Source of the DNA: JACQAP01 sp035275265
GTDB lineage: Bacteria > Pseudomonadota > Gammaproteobacteria > Burkholderiales > JACQAP01
Length of the DNA: 64,000 nt
Direction of reading: 5' to 3'
Assembly: GCA_035275265.1 (NCBI GenBank)
Contig: DATENC010000021.1
Location: forward strand, 1-64,000
Below are positions 52,879-61,865 of the stretch, in pieces. A program made the position numbers and the translations under genes. The notes beneath the pieces were generated by a model that saw only the letters and a list, made by a program, of their open reading frames with translations, was not told the origin of the DNA and made no database searches. The first letter of the stretch is position 1. Each line of letters begins with the position of its first letter.

Positions 52879-53192
52879 ATCGCACGCAGTCCCCTATTGG
52901 CAGTGTGAGCCGGACTTCGAGGTCTGGCACAATCCGAATACCATCAACCAGAACGTCAAGTCCCGCTTCGATCTGACTTGCCGCTATCTCTTACCGCGCA
53001 CGCGATTCGATGAGCAACGCAATGAACGCTTCGAGCGCTACAGGGGCCAGGGTTTGTCTACTGGTAGACTTCTACGAGCCACCACAGAACAAAAGCCCTG
53101 AAATGTTTGCCCGGTGTTGTTTGAACGTTGCGTGTCTTCCGCATGTTTTCGTCGGCTGACCTTCTTTTGATTTTCGAGATACCTTTTACGTC
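52879..53192. other. Intergenic region with possible coding remnant
   Basis: A 314 bp gap. The first ~180 bp can be read as a protein-like segment on the plus strand (PYWQCEPDFEVWHNPNTINQ, then FDLTCRYLLPRTRFDEQ) that lacks its own start and continues into non-coding-looking sequence. It might be the remnant of a gene that once followed the carbamoyltransferase. From about 53060 on, the sequence has weak similarity to the CCACAGA/CGTGTCTTCCG dispersed repeats. Confidence 0.3.
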
Positions 53193-55034
53193 ATGAGCGG
53201 ACTGTGCGGATGGTTCGACCCGAAGCGCTCCGGTCCGGGAAACCCGCAACTCATTGCGACGATGGGTGCGCCGCTCAGCCGCTTCGACGGCAGCTCGGTG
53301 CGCAGTGGTTCCGCCAACTTCGGATCCGTCGCGACCGCCGCTGCAGGCAGCGGCGCCGACGTCTTTGAGGACGAGGGCCGGCTCGTCGCCGTCTGGGGCC
53401 GGATGCGGTTCACAGACACGGAGCTTACCGGGCTCGCGCAGCACCACGGCATCGCGCATGCGCTTGCGCATGGCTATGCCCGCAAGGGAACGGACGTGCT
53501 TACGGCGCTGACTGGCGCTTTTGCACTCGCCATCCTGGACGGCCGCAGCGGAGAGGCGATGCTTGCAATCGATCGCATGGGCACGTGCCCGCTCTGTTAT
53601 TGCGAGGTCGCCGGCACACTCGTGTTCGGGTCCACGCTCGACGCGATCAGCGCCTTCCCGGCAGTTACGCCTGAGATCAATCGTCAGGCCATTTACGATT
53701 ACGTGTACTTTCACATGGTGCCCGGCCCGCAGACCATTTACGCCGGCAGGCATCGGCTGCTCCCTGGAAACTTTCTGCTCTGGCGCAACGGCAAGGCAGA
53801 AATCCGGTCTTATTGGGAAATGCGTTTCGTGGAGAACGAGCGACGGCCCTTGCCTGAACTCAAGGGTGACTTCCTGGCCGTATTGCGCGAAGGCGTCCGG
53901 GATGCCACCCAGGACGGCGCCGTCGGGACGTTTCTGAGCGGTGGCACCGACAGCTCCACCATTGCGGGCCTGTTCGGTGAAGTCACGGGGAAACCCGCGC
54001 GTACGTATTCGATCGGCTTCGAGGCCCAAGGCTACGACGAGATGCACTACGCTCGTATCGCCGCACGCCAATTTGGCACTCGGCACCAGGAGTATTACGT
54101 TACGCCAGACGACGTGGTGAGCGCTATTCCGCTGATTGCCGCAGTCCATGACCAGCCCTTTGGCAACTCCTCGGCGGTCCCAACCTACTACTGCGCGAAA
54201 CTCGCGCGGGACGACGGAGTGGACACGCTGCTCGGCGGCGACGGCGGAGACGAGCTGTTCGGGGGCAACGCGCGCTACGCCAAGCAGTACCTTTACTCGC
54301 TTTACAGCGACCTGCCCCGCGTCTTTCGCAAAGGCTTGATCGAGCCGGTCCTGAACCTGTTACCTTCGGTAAGCCTCATGGGCAAGGCGCAGCGCTATGT
54401 TGCGAATGCCTCCGTCCCGATGCCCGCCCGTTACGACAACTACAACCTGCTGGAACGCCTCGGCCCGACGGCGGTCTTTACACGCGACTTCCTCGATACC
54501 ATCGATCGTGCGTTGCCCTCAACCCAGGTGGCGCTGGCCTACAACAGCACGCAAGCAAAATCGCTAATCAACCGCATGCTCGCGCTCGACTTGAAGTACA
54601 CCTTGGCGGACAACGATCTGCCCAAGGTAATGCGCTCTTGCGAGCTGGCGTGCGTCGAGGCCAGGTTTCCGTTGCTGAGCGACTCGCTGGTGGCCTTTTC
54701 GGCTCCATTGAGCCCGGAACTGAAGTTGAAGCGGACCCAGCTGCGCCATTTTTTCAAGGAGGCGCTGCGCGGTTTCCTGCCCGATGAAATCATCACCAAG
54801 ACCAAGCACGGATTCGGGCTGCCTTTCGGTCCCTGGGTCCAGTCCCACCAGGGGCTACGGCAGATTGCACTGGACAGCCTGGCCGACCTGAAGCAGCGGC
54901 GCATTGTCCGTCCCGAGTTTATCGACGAACTGACTTCGGTACAGGTCCAAAGCGACGCGAAATACTACGGGACGATGGTCTGGGTGCTGATGATGCTCGA
55001 GCAGTGGCTCAAGCAACATCGGGTGACTGCATGA
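53193..55034 (+). CDS. Asparagine-synthase-like amide ligase without N-terminal Cys2
   Basis: A 613-residue class B asparagine synthetase homologue. It starts MSGLCGWFDP, so the first Cys is residue 5 and the usual N-terminal glutaminase nucleophile is not in place. The synthetase loop is intact (FLSGGTDSSTIAGL, 248-261), as is LLGGDGGDELFGG. The enzyme can thus be expected to adenylate a carboxylate and form an amide, perhaps with free ammonia or a primary amine in place of glutamine nitrogen. It follows the carbamoyltransferase by about 310 bp. Amidation of a uronic acid or of an aminoacyl group on the glycan is plausible. Confidence 0.82.
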   Translation: MSGLCGWFDPKRSGPGNPQLIATMGAPLSRFDGSSVRSGSANFGSVATAAAGSGADVFEDEGRLVAVWGRMRFTDTELTGLAQHHGIAHALAHGYARKGTDVLTALTGAFALAILDGRSGEAMLAIDRMGTCPLCYCEVAGTLVFGSTLDAISAFPAVTPEINRQAIYDYVYFHMVPGPQTIYAGRHRLLPGNFLLWRNGKAEIRSYWEMRFVENERRPLPELKGDFLAVLREGVRDATQDGAVGTFLSGGTDSSTIAGLFGEVTGKPARTYSIGFEAQGYDEMHYARIAARQFGTRHQEYYVTPDDVVSAIPLIAAVHDQPFGNSSAVPTYYCAKLARDDGVDTLLGGDGGDELFGGNARYAKQYLYSLYSDLPRVFRKGLIEPVLNLLPSVSLMGKAQRYVANASVPMPARYDNYNLLERLGPTAVFTRDFLDTIDRALPSTQVALAYNSTQAKSLINRMLALDLKYTLADNDLPKVMRSCELACVEARFPLLSDSLVAFSAPLSPELKLKRTQLRHFFKEALRGFLPDEIITKTKHGFGLPFGPWVQSHQGLRQIALDSLADLKQRRIVRPEFIDELTSVQVQSDAKYYGTMVWVLMMLEQWLKQHRVTA

Positions 55035-55179
55035 ATCGCAAATGTCGAGGGACTGCGACAACGGTGTGGCAGTGGTGTCAGCTAGCCATCTCTCGAAAGC
55101 CGCCCGTGTCGATCTGCCCCAGCGCGTGCAATGCCATGGTATAAAATTACCTGCTTAACGCTTAGTTGATTTCGTAGTC

Positions 55180-55887
55180 ATGAAAGCTTCCAAACCAGTC
55201 CGATATCTCTGCCAGCTCGCGTTCGCCCTGAGTTCAACGTTGGCTGCCTGCATACCTGCGCACGGCCAGGGAGGGGTCCCGGGATACCCCGACGATCCTC
55301 GTTATGGATTTGACCCCAGAGAGGTTGCTCTGTTGCCTCGTTATTGTATTCATGCGCAGCTTTTCCGCGAGAATATTCCGGGAGGCAACAATCCTGCCGA
55401 AATCAAGCGTTGGACTTCGATAATGGGCCCCAGCTTTTTGGATATTCACCATTACTGCTGGGGGATAATGAAAACCAATCGTGCTCTCCTTCTCGTGCGC
55501 GATCAGCGGATGCGCACGTTCTACCTTGGTAGCGCGATCGGAGAGTTTGACTATGTAATCAGAAGATCGGCACCGGGTTTCAAACTGCTACCGGAAATCC
55601 TGACCAAGAAAGGCGAGAACCTGATTCACCTGGACAGAGGTCCGGAGGGAATTTCACAGCTTGAGAGCGCGATCGCGCTCAAGCCGGACTATTGGCCACC
55701 CTACGCGGCCATGAGCGACTATTACACGAAGATCGGTGACCTTACAAAAGCGCGGGCGCGGCTGGAAGAAGGCTTGTCAGCTTCCCCGGACGCGAAGCCT
55801 CTGAAGCGGCGCCTCGCGGCAATCGATGGGACCAAGGACAATCGCGCAACCGCCCCGCGGCCGGAGAAACCTTCTGCGCCGCAATAG
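55180..55887 (+). CDS. Secreted TPR-containing protein
   Basis: A 235-residue protein with a signal peptide (QLAFALSSTLAACIPAHGQG, cleavage near AHG-QG). About 125-200 carries TPR-like helices (AIALKPDYWPPYAAMSDYYT and DLTKARARLEEGLSASPDAK). Similar small TPR proteins occur in exosortase A polysaccharide loci. It presumably acts as a periplasmic scaffold. Catalytic motifs are not seen. Confidence 0.72.
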   Translation: MKASKPVRYLCQLAFALSSTLAACIPAHGQGGVPGYPDDPRYGFDPREVALLPRYCIHAQLFRENIPGGNNPAEIKRWTSIMGPSFLDIHHYCWGIMKTNRALLLVRDQRMRTFYLGSAIGEFDYVIRRSAPGFKLLPEILTKKGENLIHLDRGPEGISQLESAIALKPDYWPPYAAMSDYYTKIGDLTKARARLEEGLSASPDAKPLKRRLAAIDGTKDNRATAPRPEKPSAPQ

Positions 55888-56014
55888 TCGGTCGACAAGA
55901 GCGCCGCGAAACGGGGCGGAACCAAAACCAACTCCCGAAGCGCTGAAGAACTAATCGAGAAAGATCGGCCGCGATCAAGACTGGCAAAACTCAAAATCTA
56001 CGACTGAAGGGTTC

Positions 56015-56944
56015 TTAGACACGCGCCGCCCTGGTATGAAACGTGTTTTGTACCAGCCGTAACAAGAACTTCCCTGGCGTGCGGTCCCAAGGCGTAAATC
56101 GTGGCAGTTGAAACGGATCGCTCGCCGCATGCGCGACGCCACGCGCAGTACATACCGCCGCCTCGAAACCCAGTTCTTTCACCATATCGACGTGCTCCCG
56201 GCAATAGTCGAGAGCGGGCATCCCATTCGGGTAGGCAAACATTCGGACGGATGCACCAGTGATCGCTTCGAGCCGGACTTTGCTGTCCCGGATTTCATTC
56301 CCGGCACGCTCCGAATCGAGCTTCGCGAGGATGGGATGGTTAACCGTATGGGCGCCTATCTCCATTCCGCTTCTGTGAAGATGCCTTACCCCCTCCGTTG
56401 TCATCATGAGGCCGGACGGCAGTTCGCTGGCTGTTGCCGCGCTCAGTTCATCGACACGCTGCTGTCGTTCCTCCATCGGCAGATATTTGAGGGCTGCCAA
56501 CAGCTTGTCAATGACCCGACGTCGCAGATCGGGCGTTGCGATCTGCAGCGTATCGAGCCCGACCGGACGGGCGTCAAGAGTATTGCCTGACGCACGGCGG
56601 ACGGTCTCGATCACTGTGTCGTTCCACATGCGGCCACCATCGATAAAAGCAGTGGCCAGAAAGAATGTCGCGGGTACCCCGTGCCTGCGCAGGATTGGCA
56701 AAGCCGACGACACATTGTCGGCATAGCCATCATCGAACGTCACACACGCTGCGCGCAGCGGCAGCGTGCCGTCGCGCAGCCTCGCCACCGCTTCCGGCAG
56801 CGGAAGCACCCTGAACCAGCGGCCGAGTACTGTCATTTGCCAGTCGAACTCGCTCGCGCAAACCTCACTCGGAAGCAGGGGGTCCGGATCTGCGACCACC
56901 CGATGGTAAATCAGTATTGAAAGCCGGCGCGAAAACGGGCCCAT
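56015..56944 (-). CDS. Polysaccharide deacetylase family protein
   Basis: A 309-residue NodB-homology protein. It opens LSILIYHRVVADPDPLLPSE, followed by CVTFDDGYADN near residue 70 (catalytic Asp-Asp), a metal-binding H-x3-H in GAHTVNHPIL near 198-207, and FAYPNGMPA. No signal peptide is obvious. The enzyme removes N- or O-acetyl groups from a carbohydrate. It is the last gene of the minus-strand run from the right end and is convergent with the TPR gene. Exosortase A loci often encode such a deacetylase, though of a different length. Confidence 0.87.
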   Translation of the reverse strand: MGPFSRRLSILIYHRVVADPDPLLPSEVCASEFDWQMTVLGRWFRVLPLPEAVARLRDGTLPLRAACVTFDDGYADNVSSALPILRRHGVPATFFLATAFIDGGRMWNDTVIETVRRASGNTLDARPVGLDTLQIATPDLRRRVIDKLLAALKYLPMEERQQRVDELSAATASELPSGLMMTTEGVRHLHRSGMEIGAHTVNHPILAKLDSERAGNEIRDSKVRLEAITGASVRMFAYPNGMPALDYCREHVDMVKELGFEAAVCTARGVAHAASDPFQLPRFTPWDRTPGKFLLRLVQNTFHTRAARV

Positions 56945-57078
56945 TACGGAAAGTTACTACCCACAGAACAAACAGGTGCAGTTATGCACGAATCAACCAT
57001 GGAAGCACTTCGCGTCTTGTGCGTGCTTTCCGTGCGACTCCTTGACCCATGAGATTTCGGTCTTGGTTTCATGCGTAC

Positions 57079-58449
57079 TTATCTGCGTCGACCCGCGAGT
57101 TGATTCGGGCTCTCGAGACTTTGTTGCATACGGGCCTCGCCTGCATTCAGCGGCGATCTCATAGGTGCTTCCTGTGTCATATCCACACTCTTGATCGCCT
57201 TCCCCACCATTAAACGGGTCAGGACTAATGCGACCATGAGGTTGTAGGGGACGTCATAGTAGGCAAGGCTCAAAAACGCGCCGCCGACGAAGTAGCCGAC
57301 CAGGCTCACCTGGATCATGCGGGCGAGATCGGACGCCCACAGCAATTCCTTCTGATTTCGACACTGTCTGATGATCCAAGACGCATCACGCCACACCAGG
57401 ATCCAGAACAGCAGAAACAGCGCAAGACCCACGAAACCGTGTTCGCCCAGTACCTGGAAATAAATGCTATGGGGCGCCATGACGTCGGCAGGTATCGGCG
57501 AGTAACGGGCGAACACGCTCGCATTGGCCATGACGAACCCGACGCCGAACGGTCGGTCTGCTGCGACATTGAACGCCGTATCCCACGCATTGATGCGGCC
57601 CATGGCGGAGCCGTCCTGCTTATAGTTCTGAATCGTCCACATCCGCTCTGTCCATTTATCCGGCATGAATCCAATTACGACGGGGATCAGCAGGATAAGC
57701 ACGAGACCCGTGGCGGCCTTGGAGCGGCTCTTCAACCAGAGAAACCCAAGCATTGCTGCAATAGCGAGGAACGCCCCTCGCGAATGTGAACCTAGAGCAG
57801 AAACTCCGCAGATGGCCATGGCAGGGACGAGGCTCCAACGCACCACGGTAGCGACCAGACCCCAACGCACCCATTGTTTGATGTCCTGCAGGAACAGGTA
57901 GTACAACAAAGGGATCGTCATGATGGTCGCAAGCGCCAGTGCGTTATTCTCCTCGATAAACGATCCTATAGGACCATACACCCGTAGTTCTCCGCTTTCG
58001 CGGAGGGTGAACAAGCCGCCCTTGACGCCATAGAACGCCACTGAACCGGCCAGGATCCAGATCAACACCTGTACATGCTGCTTGCTGTGCAGGAGGGCAA
58101 GCGCAACGAACACCATCAACATGATCTTTATCACCTCCTTCCACATCCCCATCGATGTGTAGAAGTCGAAAGCAAAGAAGGTGGTGACAGTTATCCACAG
58201 GACGAACAGTGAAAATACTATCGTGACTGGCGTTACCGGCAGACGTTTCGGCACCCTGGCAAAGAGCAGCCCCGCCAGTGTTGCGACGGCGATGTAGTAC
58301 CCCCAACGCATGTCCCAGGCGAAACCCCAGGTCAGCCGATGCGGGGTCATCACGCTCACCCAAACCCACAGGAACACGCCGATACTCGGCCGCCAGAGAA
58401 CAAACGGAAGCGCGCCGAGTATAAATCCGGCAAGAATGATATCTCTCAT
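57079..58449 (-). CDS. Wzy-like O-glycosylation ligase/polymerase, exosortase A-associated
   Basis: A 456-residue multi-pass membrane protein. The N-terminus (MRDIILAGFILGALPFVLWR, then GVFLWVWVSVMTPHRLTWGF) fits the family described as putative O-glycosylation ligase of exosortase A systems. A periplasmic loop with MWTIQNYKQDGSAMGRINAW followed by APHSIYFQVLGEHGFVGL is the Wzy_C/WaaL-type active region with Arg and His. It would polymerise or ligate the lipid-linked oligosaccharide after a flippase moves it. It is the strongest single marker of exosortase A association in the window. Confidence 0.87.
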   Translation of the reverse strand: MRDIILAGFILGALPFVLWRPSIGVFLWVWVSVMTPHRLTWGFAWDMRWGYYIAVATLAGLLFARVPKRLPVTPVTIVFSLFVLWITVTTFFAFDFYTSMGMWKEVIKIMLMVFVALALLHSKQHVQVLIWILAGSVAFYGVKGGLFTLRESGELRVYGPIGSFIEENNALALATIMTIPLLYYLFLQDIKQWVRWGLVATVVRWSLVPAMAICGVSALGSHSRGAFLAIAAMLGFLWLKSRSKAATGLVLILLIPVVIGFMPDKWTERMWTIQNYKQDGSAMGRINAWDTAFNVAADRPFGVGFVMANASVFARYSPIPADVMAPHSIYFQVLGEHGFVGLALFLLFWILVWRDASWIIRQCRNQKELLWASDLARMIQVSLVGYFVGGAFLSLAYYDVPYNLMVALVLTRLMVGKAIKSVDMTQEAPMRSPLNAGEARMQQSLESPNQLAGRRR

Positions 58450-58701
58450 GCTTCTTCAGTATTGCGGAGCGCAGTCAAGATGTCTGCAAGTTCCGCCGGA
58501 CTTGGGTGCAGCATGGCCACATCTCCCGTGCCCATACGCTACTTATCATTCCCGATCCTCCGAAGTCGTTCCAATCCATATCTTCTCGTTGTCTTGTCGG
58601 GGTTCATCGGGAGTAGCCTGCTGTCGGTCTTCGGATTCCGTGTCATCCTTCTTAGTTTGCAGCCCGACCGCACCTCAAGCTTGGTTCGTTCACTTTTGCC
58701 C

Positions 58702-59622
58702 TCAGCCCTTTCTGAGTCTGCCCAGTTTTCGAATCTGTCGCAGTGCGATCAGATTCGTCAGTGTATCGACCCCTCCCCACCGCAATCGAAGCGAATCGGC
58801 CTCTGGATAGAGTTCGGCAATGTCGCGCGGAAGCGCGGTGATCCCTTGCGCCTTCAACACTGGTCCCAATAGCTGAAACTCGTATTCCCGGCGTCCGTAC
58901 CGGACAGCGCGCTTCCAATAAGATTTCCAGTCAGCAGGGCGCAGCAGCGACATCGACTCGAACTCGAAGGCTGCGTCGGCACACGGCTCGATGCGCTGAT
59001 GATCGTAGCCATTTCGCTCGGGGGCCAAGTCCCATTTGACAAGCGCGCCGATCAGCCCGTCGTCGCCCTCGAGCTTGAGCGGGATGCGCACCGACAGAGC
59101 GCGCAGACGCTCGACGAAGCTGCCGCGCAGCGCGTACAGGTTCGCCACCAGCTCGCGATTGTCGAGGATTTTCTGGCGATCATGCGCGAGGTTGCGTCCC
59201 GAGGCGGGCACCGCCGCGGCGGCGTGCGCATGGCCGTTGCTCTGCAAGGCACGCGCCATCACGCTGAACGAGCCGCGCACGGCACGCGCATCACCGTCCA
59301 TGAAAAAATAGATTTCCCGGTCTGGACAGTGCGCGCCCACCGTTTCGTTGATAAACACGTTCCAGGCGTTGCATTTGTCGCCCAGAGCGATCGAAACCAG
59401 TTTCACCCCAGGGCGCTGGTGGCCATACTGCCTTACGATATCCTCGGTTCGGTCGGTGCAGCCGTTTGCCATCACGAACACCTCGAAATTGTGTTCTGGG
59501 TCGGCGGCAAAGATGCTGTCCAGACATGCGCCGATGTGTCGCTCTTCGTTGTGGGCCAGCACCATGACCGGCCAAGCGGCTGCGCCGGAGCGAGCCGGTG
59601 CAGTTTCCGTTAATGCGTGCAA
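58702..59622 (-). CDS. Glycosyltransferase family 2
   Basis: A 306-residue GT-A protein. TTG 59622 is taken as start, with GAGGA six bases upstream. The motifs are PVMVLAHNEERHIGACLDSI near residue 20, MANGCTDRTEDIV near 50 and the metal-binding FFMDGDARA near 107. It lies between the asparagine synthase gene and the Wzy-like gene on the minus strand and likely adds a sugar to the lipid-linked chain. The last 90 residues are not typical of GT2. Confidence 0.82.
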   Translation of the reverse strand: MHALTETAPARSGAAAWPVMVLAHNEERHIGACLDSIFAADPEHNFEVFVMANGCTDRTEDIVRQYGHQRPGVKLVSIALGDKCNAWNVFINETVGAHCPDREIYFFMDGDARAVRGSFSVMARALQSNGHAHAAAAVPASGRNLAHDRQKILDNRELVANLYALRGSFVERLRALSVRIPLKLEGDDGLIGALVKWDLAPERNGYDHQRIEPCADAAFEFESMSLLRPADWKSYWKRAVRYGRREYEFQLLGPVLKAQGITALPRDIAELYPEADSLRLRWGGVDTLTNLIALRQIRKLGRLRKG

Positions 59623-59938
59623 GAGTGTCCTCGTCTCAATCCATGGAAGAAATGTTCAGCATAGATACACACTGACAAACCCGAATTCAGAGCACCACGC
59701 GGAAGTCACAGAGCGCTTATGGCAGCAGAAAGCAAATGATATCACTCAGGTGTCTCGTTTTTTCGGTGTTCTCCGCCGTATTTCAGTGTGGTTTCGTGAC
59801 TAATCTGCAGTTCCGCTCCGGTGTCTTGTCTGCGTTCATCCGCTGCTCATTGGTTCTCTCAAGCGCGATCCCACCACCTTCCCGCGCAGTGGAATGTTGA
59901 GCAGGCGCGAGCACGCGTTGAACGCGCGCGCCGAAACC
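59623..59938. other. Intergenic region with degenerate repeat
   Basis: A 316 bp gap between two minus-strand genes. No gene is supported. It holds a degenerate version of the dispersed inverted repeats: ATAGATACACACTGA near 59661 on one side, and TCAGTGTGGTTTCGTGA near 59783 with further GTCTTGTCTGCGTTCATC on the other. Confidence 0.35.
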
Positions 59939-61801
59939 TTACAGCGTCGACCAGATCTCGAACTGCGCCACCCGGAACAGATTTGCACTCGCATCCACCT
60001 CACCGCGGCGGCAGCGCTCGAGGTCGCGCAGGATAGCATCCATGTCATAGATCCCTCGCTCTCGCGCTTGACGGCTTGTAACCCGTTCTTTGATAACTTC
60101 GTAGAGCGGCCCGGCGATCCATTTCGATACCGGCACGGGAAAACCGAGTTTGCCGGATCGTGTGCGCACTGTTTCCGGGATGCGGCCCCGCATGGCTTCA
60201 CGCAAGAGGAACTTGTTCCACGGGCCGCGCATCCTCCAATTTGCGGGGAGGCGGTATGCAAACGATACCAGGCGATAGTCAAGGAAAGGGACGCGCGCTT
60301 CCACGGAATGCGCCATGGAGTTGCGATCCTCAACACGCAAGTACAGCGATAACGGATCGCTCCCTATGGACCGGGATAGTGCTTCGTTGAGGTCTCCATG
60401 GCCGCCAGAGGAGCGCGACACCGGAAGGTATCTGGACAACCCGGGGGTAAACCAATCATCACTTCGCGCGCGGCGACGGTCATTCCAGGAAGCCAACCTG
60501 CGATAGCCGTCGAACATGTGCAACTTTCCTTGTAGAAAGTGGCGAAGCTGTCGAAGAAAAACCCCGCTCCGTTGTCCTCCATGCACGGCCACGTAGCTGC
60601 CGATCTCGTGCCACGTTTCGCCTATGCGGCCTTCGCGTAGCAACGTGTTCCAGTAGTCCCGGAAATAGCTGGGATAACCCGCGAGTGTCTCATCCGCACC
60701 CTGCCCGTTAAGGACCACCTTCAAACCGTGTCTCGCGGTAAGGCGCATCAACTGATAGCCGATAATCGCGGTCATGGAATGCGCCGGCTCGTCCTGAGCC
60801 CGCACCATGCTGGAGAGATCGTCCCAGACCGCCTGCGCTGATGTCTCGAGATCGAACACCGCCGCTTTCGTCTGCCGCACCGTATCCGCGATCAGGCCGC
60901 TCTCGTCGAATTCCTGTGCCTGGTAGCAGAACGCCAATAGGCTCCCCGGCGCTTTCTGAGACGAGCGCCAGCGCGCGGTTGCGCAGATGATCGCGGTCGA
61001 GTCCAGGCCGCCGGAAAGATGCACTCCGACCGGCACGTCGCTGCGCATGTGCAAGCGCATTGCGTCCTCGAACAACTCCGCAAACTCTTCGGCAGGATGC
61101 CGCGAGTCCACTGCGGGCGCATCTTCGAGGCTCCAGTAGGTCCATTCCCGGTACGCTCCCTCGCGATTTACCTCGAAAGACGCCGCCGGGCGAACTTGCT
61201 CTATCCCCGCGTAAAACGTCTGTTCGGTCGTATCCAATCTGCCGTTCATGAGGTAATCGGCGGCCACTCGCCAGTTGATCCCGGCGTCACACAACCCCGA
61301 GGCGCGAATGGCCTTGATCTCGGACCCGAACAACCAACAGTCCGCGGCCCGGTATCTGAAAAGCGGTTTGATACCGAAGCGGTCCCGCGAGCCGAACAGC
61401 TTGCCCTCGCGTCCATCGTAAATGATGAAAGCCCACATACCGTTTAACTTGGTTACACAATCGGTTCCCCATTGCAGATACGCATGGAGCAGCACTTCGG
61501 TATCACCGGTGGATTTGAAGCGGTGTCCCAGAGCCTGCAATTCGCTGCGCAGTTCCAGGTAGTTGTAGATTTCGCCGTTGAAGACAAGCACGACCTTCCC
61601 GTCTTCACTCAGCATCGGCTGATGCCCAAGGGGCGACAGGTCGAGAATCGACAGCCGGCGAAAGCCCATTGCAACCGGTCCGGAAAAAAAAGTTCCCTCA
61701 TCATCGGGCCCCCGGTGACGGATCACCCCGATCATTCGCGCGATGATGGCCGGATCAGCCGAAGAACCATTCAGAGCGGCCATGGCGACAAAACCGCACA
61801 T
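59939..61801 (-). CDS. Asparagine synthase (glutamine-hydrolysing) family amidotransferase
   Basis: A 620-residue class B asparagine synthetase homologue with all key sites. The chain starts MCGFVAM with catalytic Cys2, followed by IRHRGPDDEG and FNGEIYNYLELR of the glutaminase domain. The synthetase loop is HLSGGLDSTA (261-270). It should transfer glutamine nitrogen to an adenylated carboxylate. In EPS loci the acceptor is thought to be a uronic acid or another carboxylate of the glycan, not aspartate. Of the three homologues in this window it is the only one with intact glutaminase and synthetase sites. Confidence 0.9.
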   Translation of the reverse strand: MCGFVAMAALNGSSADPAIIARMIGVIRHRGPDDEGTFFSGPVAMGFRRLSILDLSPLGHQPMLSEDGKVVLVFNGEIYNYLELRSELQALGHRFKSTGDTEVLLHAYLQWGTDCVTKLNGMWAFIIYDGREGKLFGSRDRFGIKPLFRYRAADCWLFGSEIKAIRASGLCDAGINWRVAADYLMNGRLDTTEQTFYAGIEQVRPAASFEVNREGAYREWTYWSLEDAPAVDSRHPAEEFAELFEDAMRLHMRSDVPVGVHLSGGLDSTAIICATARWRSSQKAPGSLLAFCYQAQEFDESGLIADTVRQTKAAVFDLETSAQAVWDDLSSMVRAQDEPAHSMTAIIGYQLMRLTARHGLKVVLNGQGADETLAGYPSYFRDYWNTLLREGRIGETWHEIGSYVAVHGGQRSGVFLRQLRHFLQGKLHMFDGYRRLASWNDRRRARSDDWFTPGLSRYLPVSRSSGGHGDLNEALSRSIGSDPLSLYLRVEDRNSMAHSVEARVPFLDYRLVSFAYRLPANWRMRGPWNKFLLREAMRGRIPETVRTRSGKLGFPVPVSKWIAGPLYEVIKERVTSRQARERGIYDMDAILRDLERCRRGEVDASANLFRVAQFEIWSTL

Positions 61802-61865
61802 CAGGTTTCCTCGCTTGCGTCGTTAGCGCTCTCAAACGCCACAATACCCCGGCGTGATCTCATTC

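Noticed and set aside
55140..55145. TATAAA before the TPR gene as a sigma-70 -10 box
   Set aside because: No acceptable -35 hexamer lies 16-18 bp upstream, so the match alone is too weak to list.
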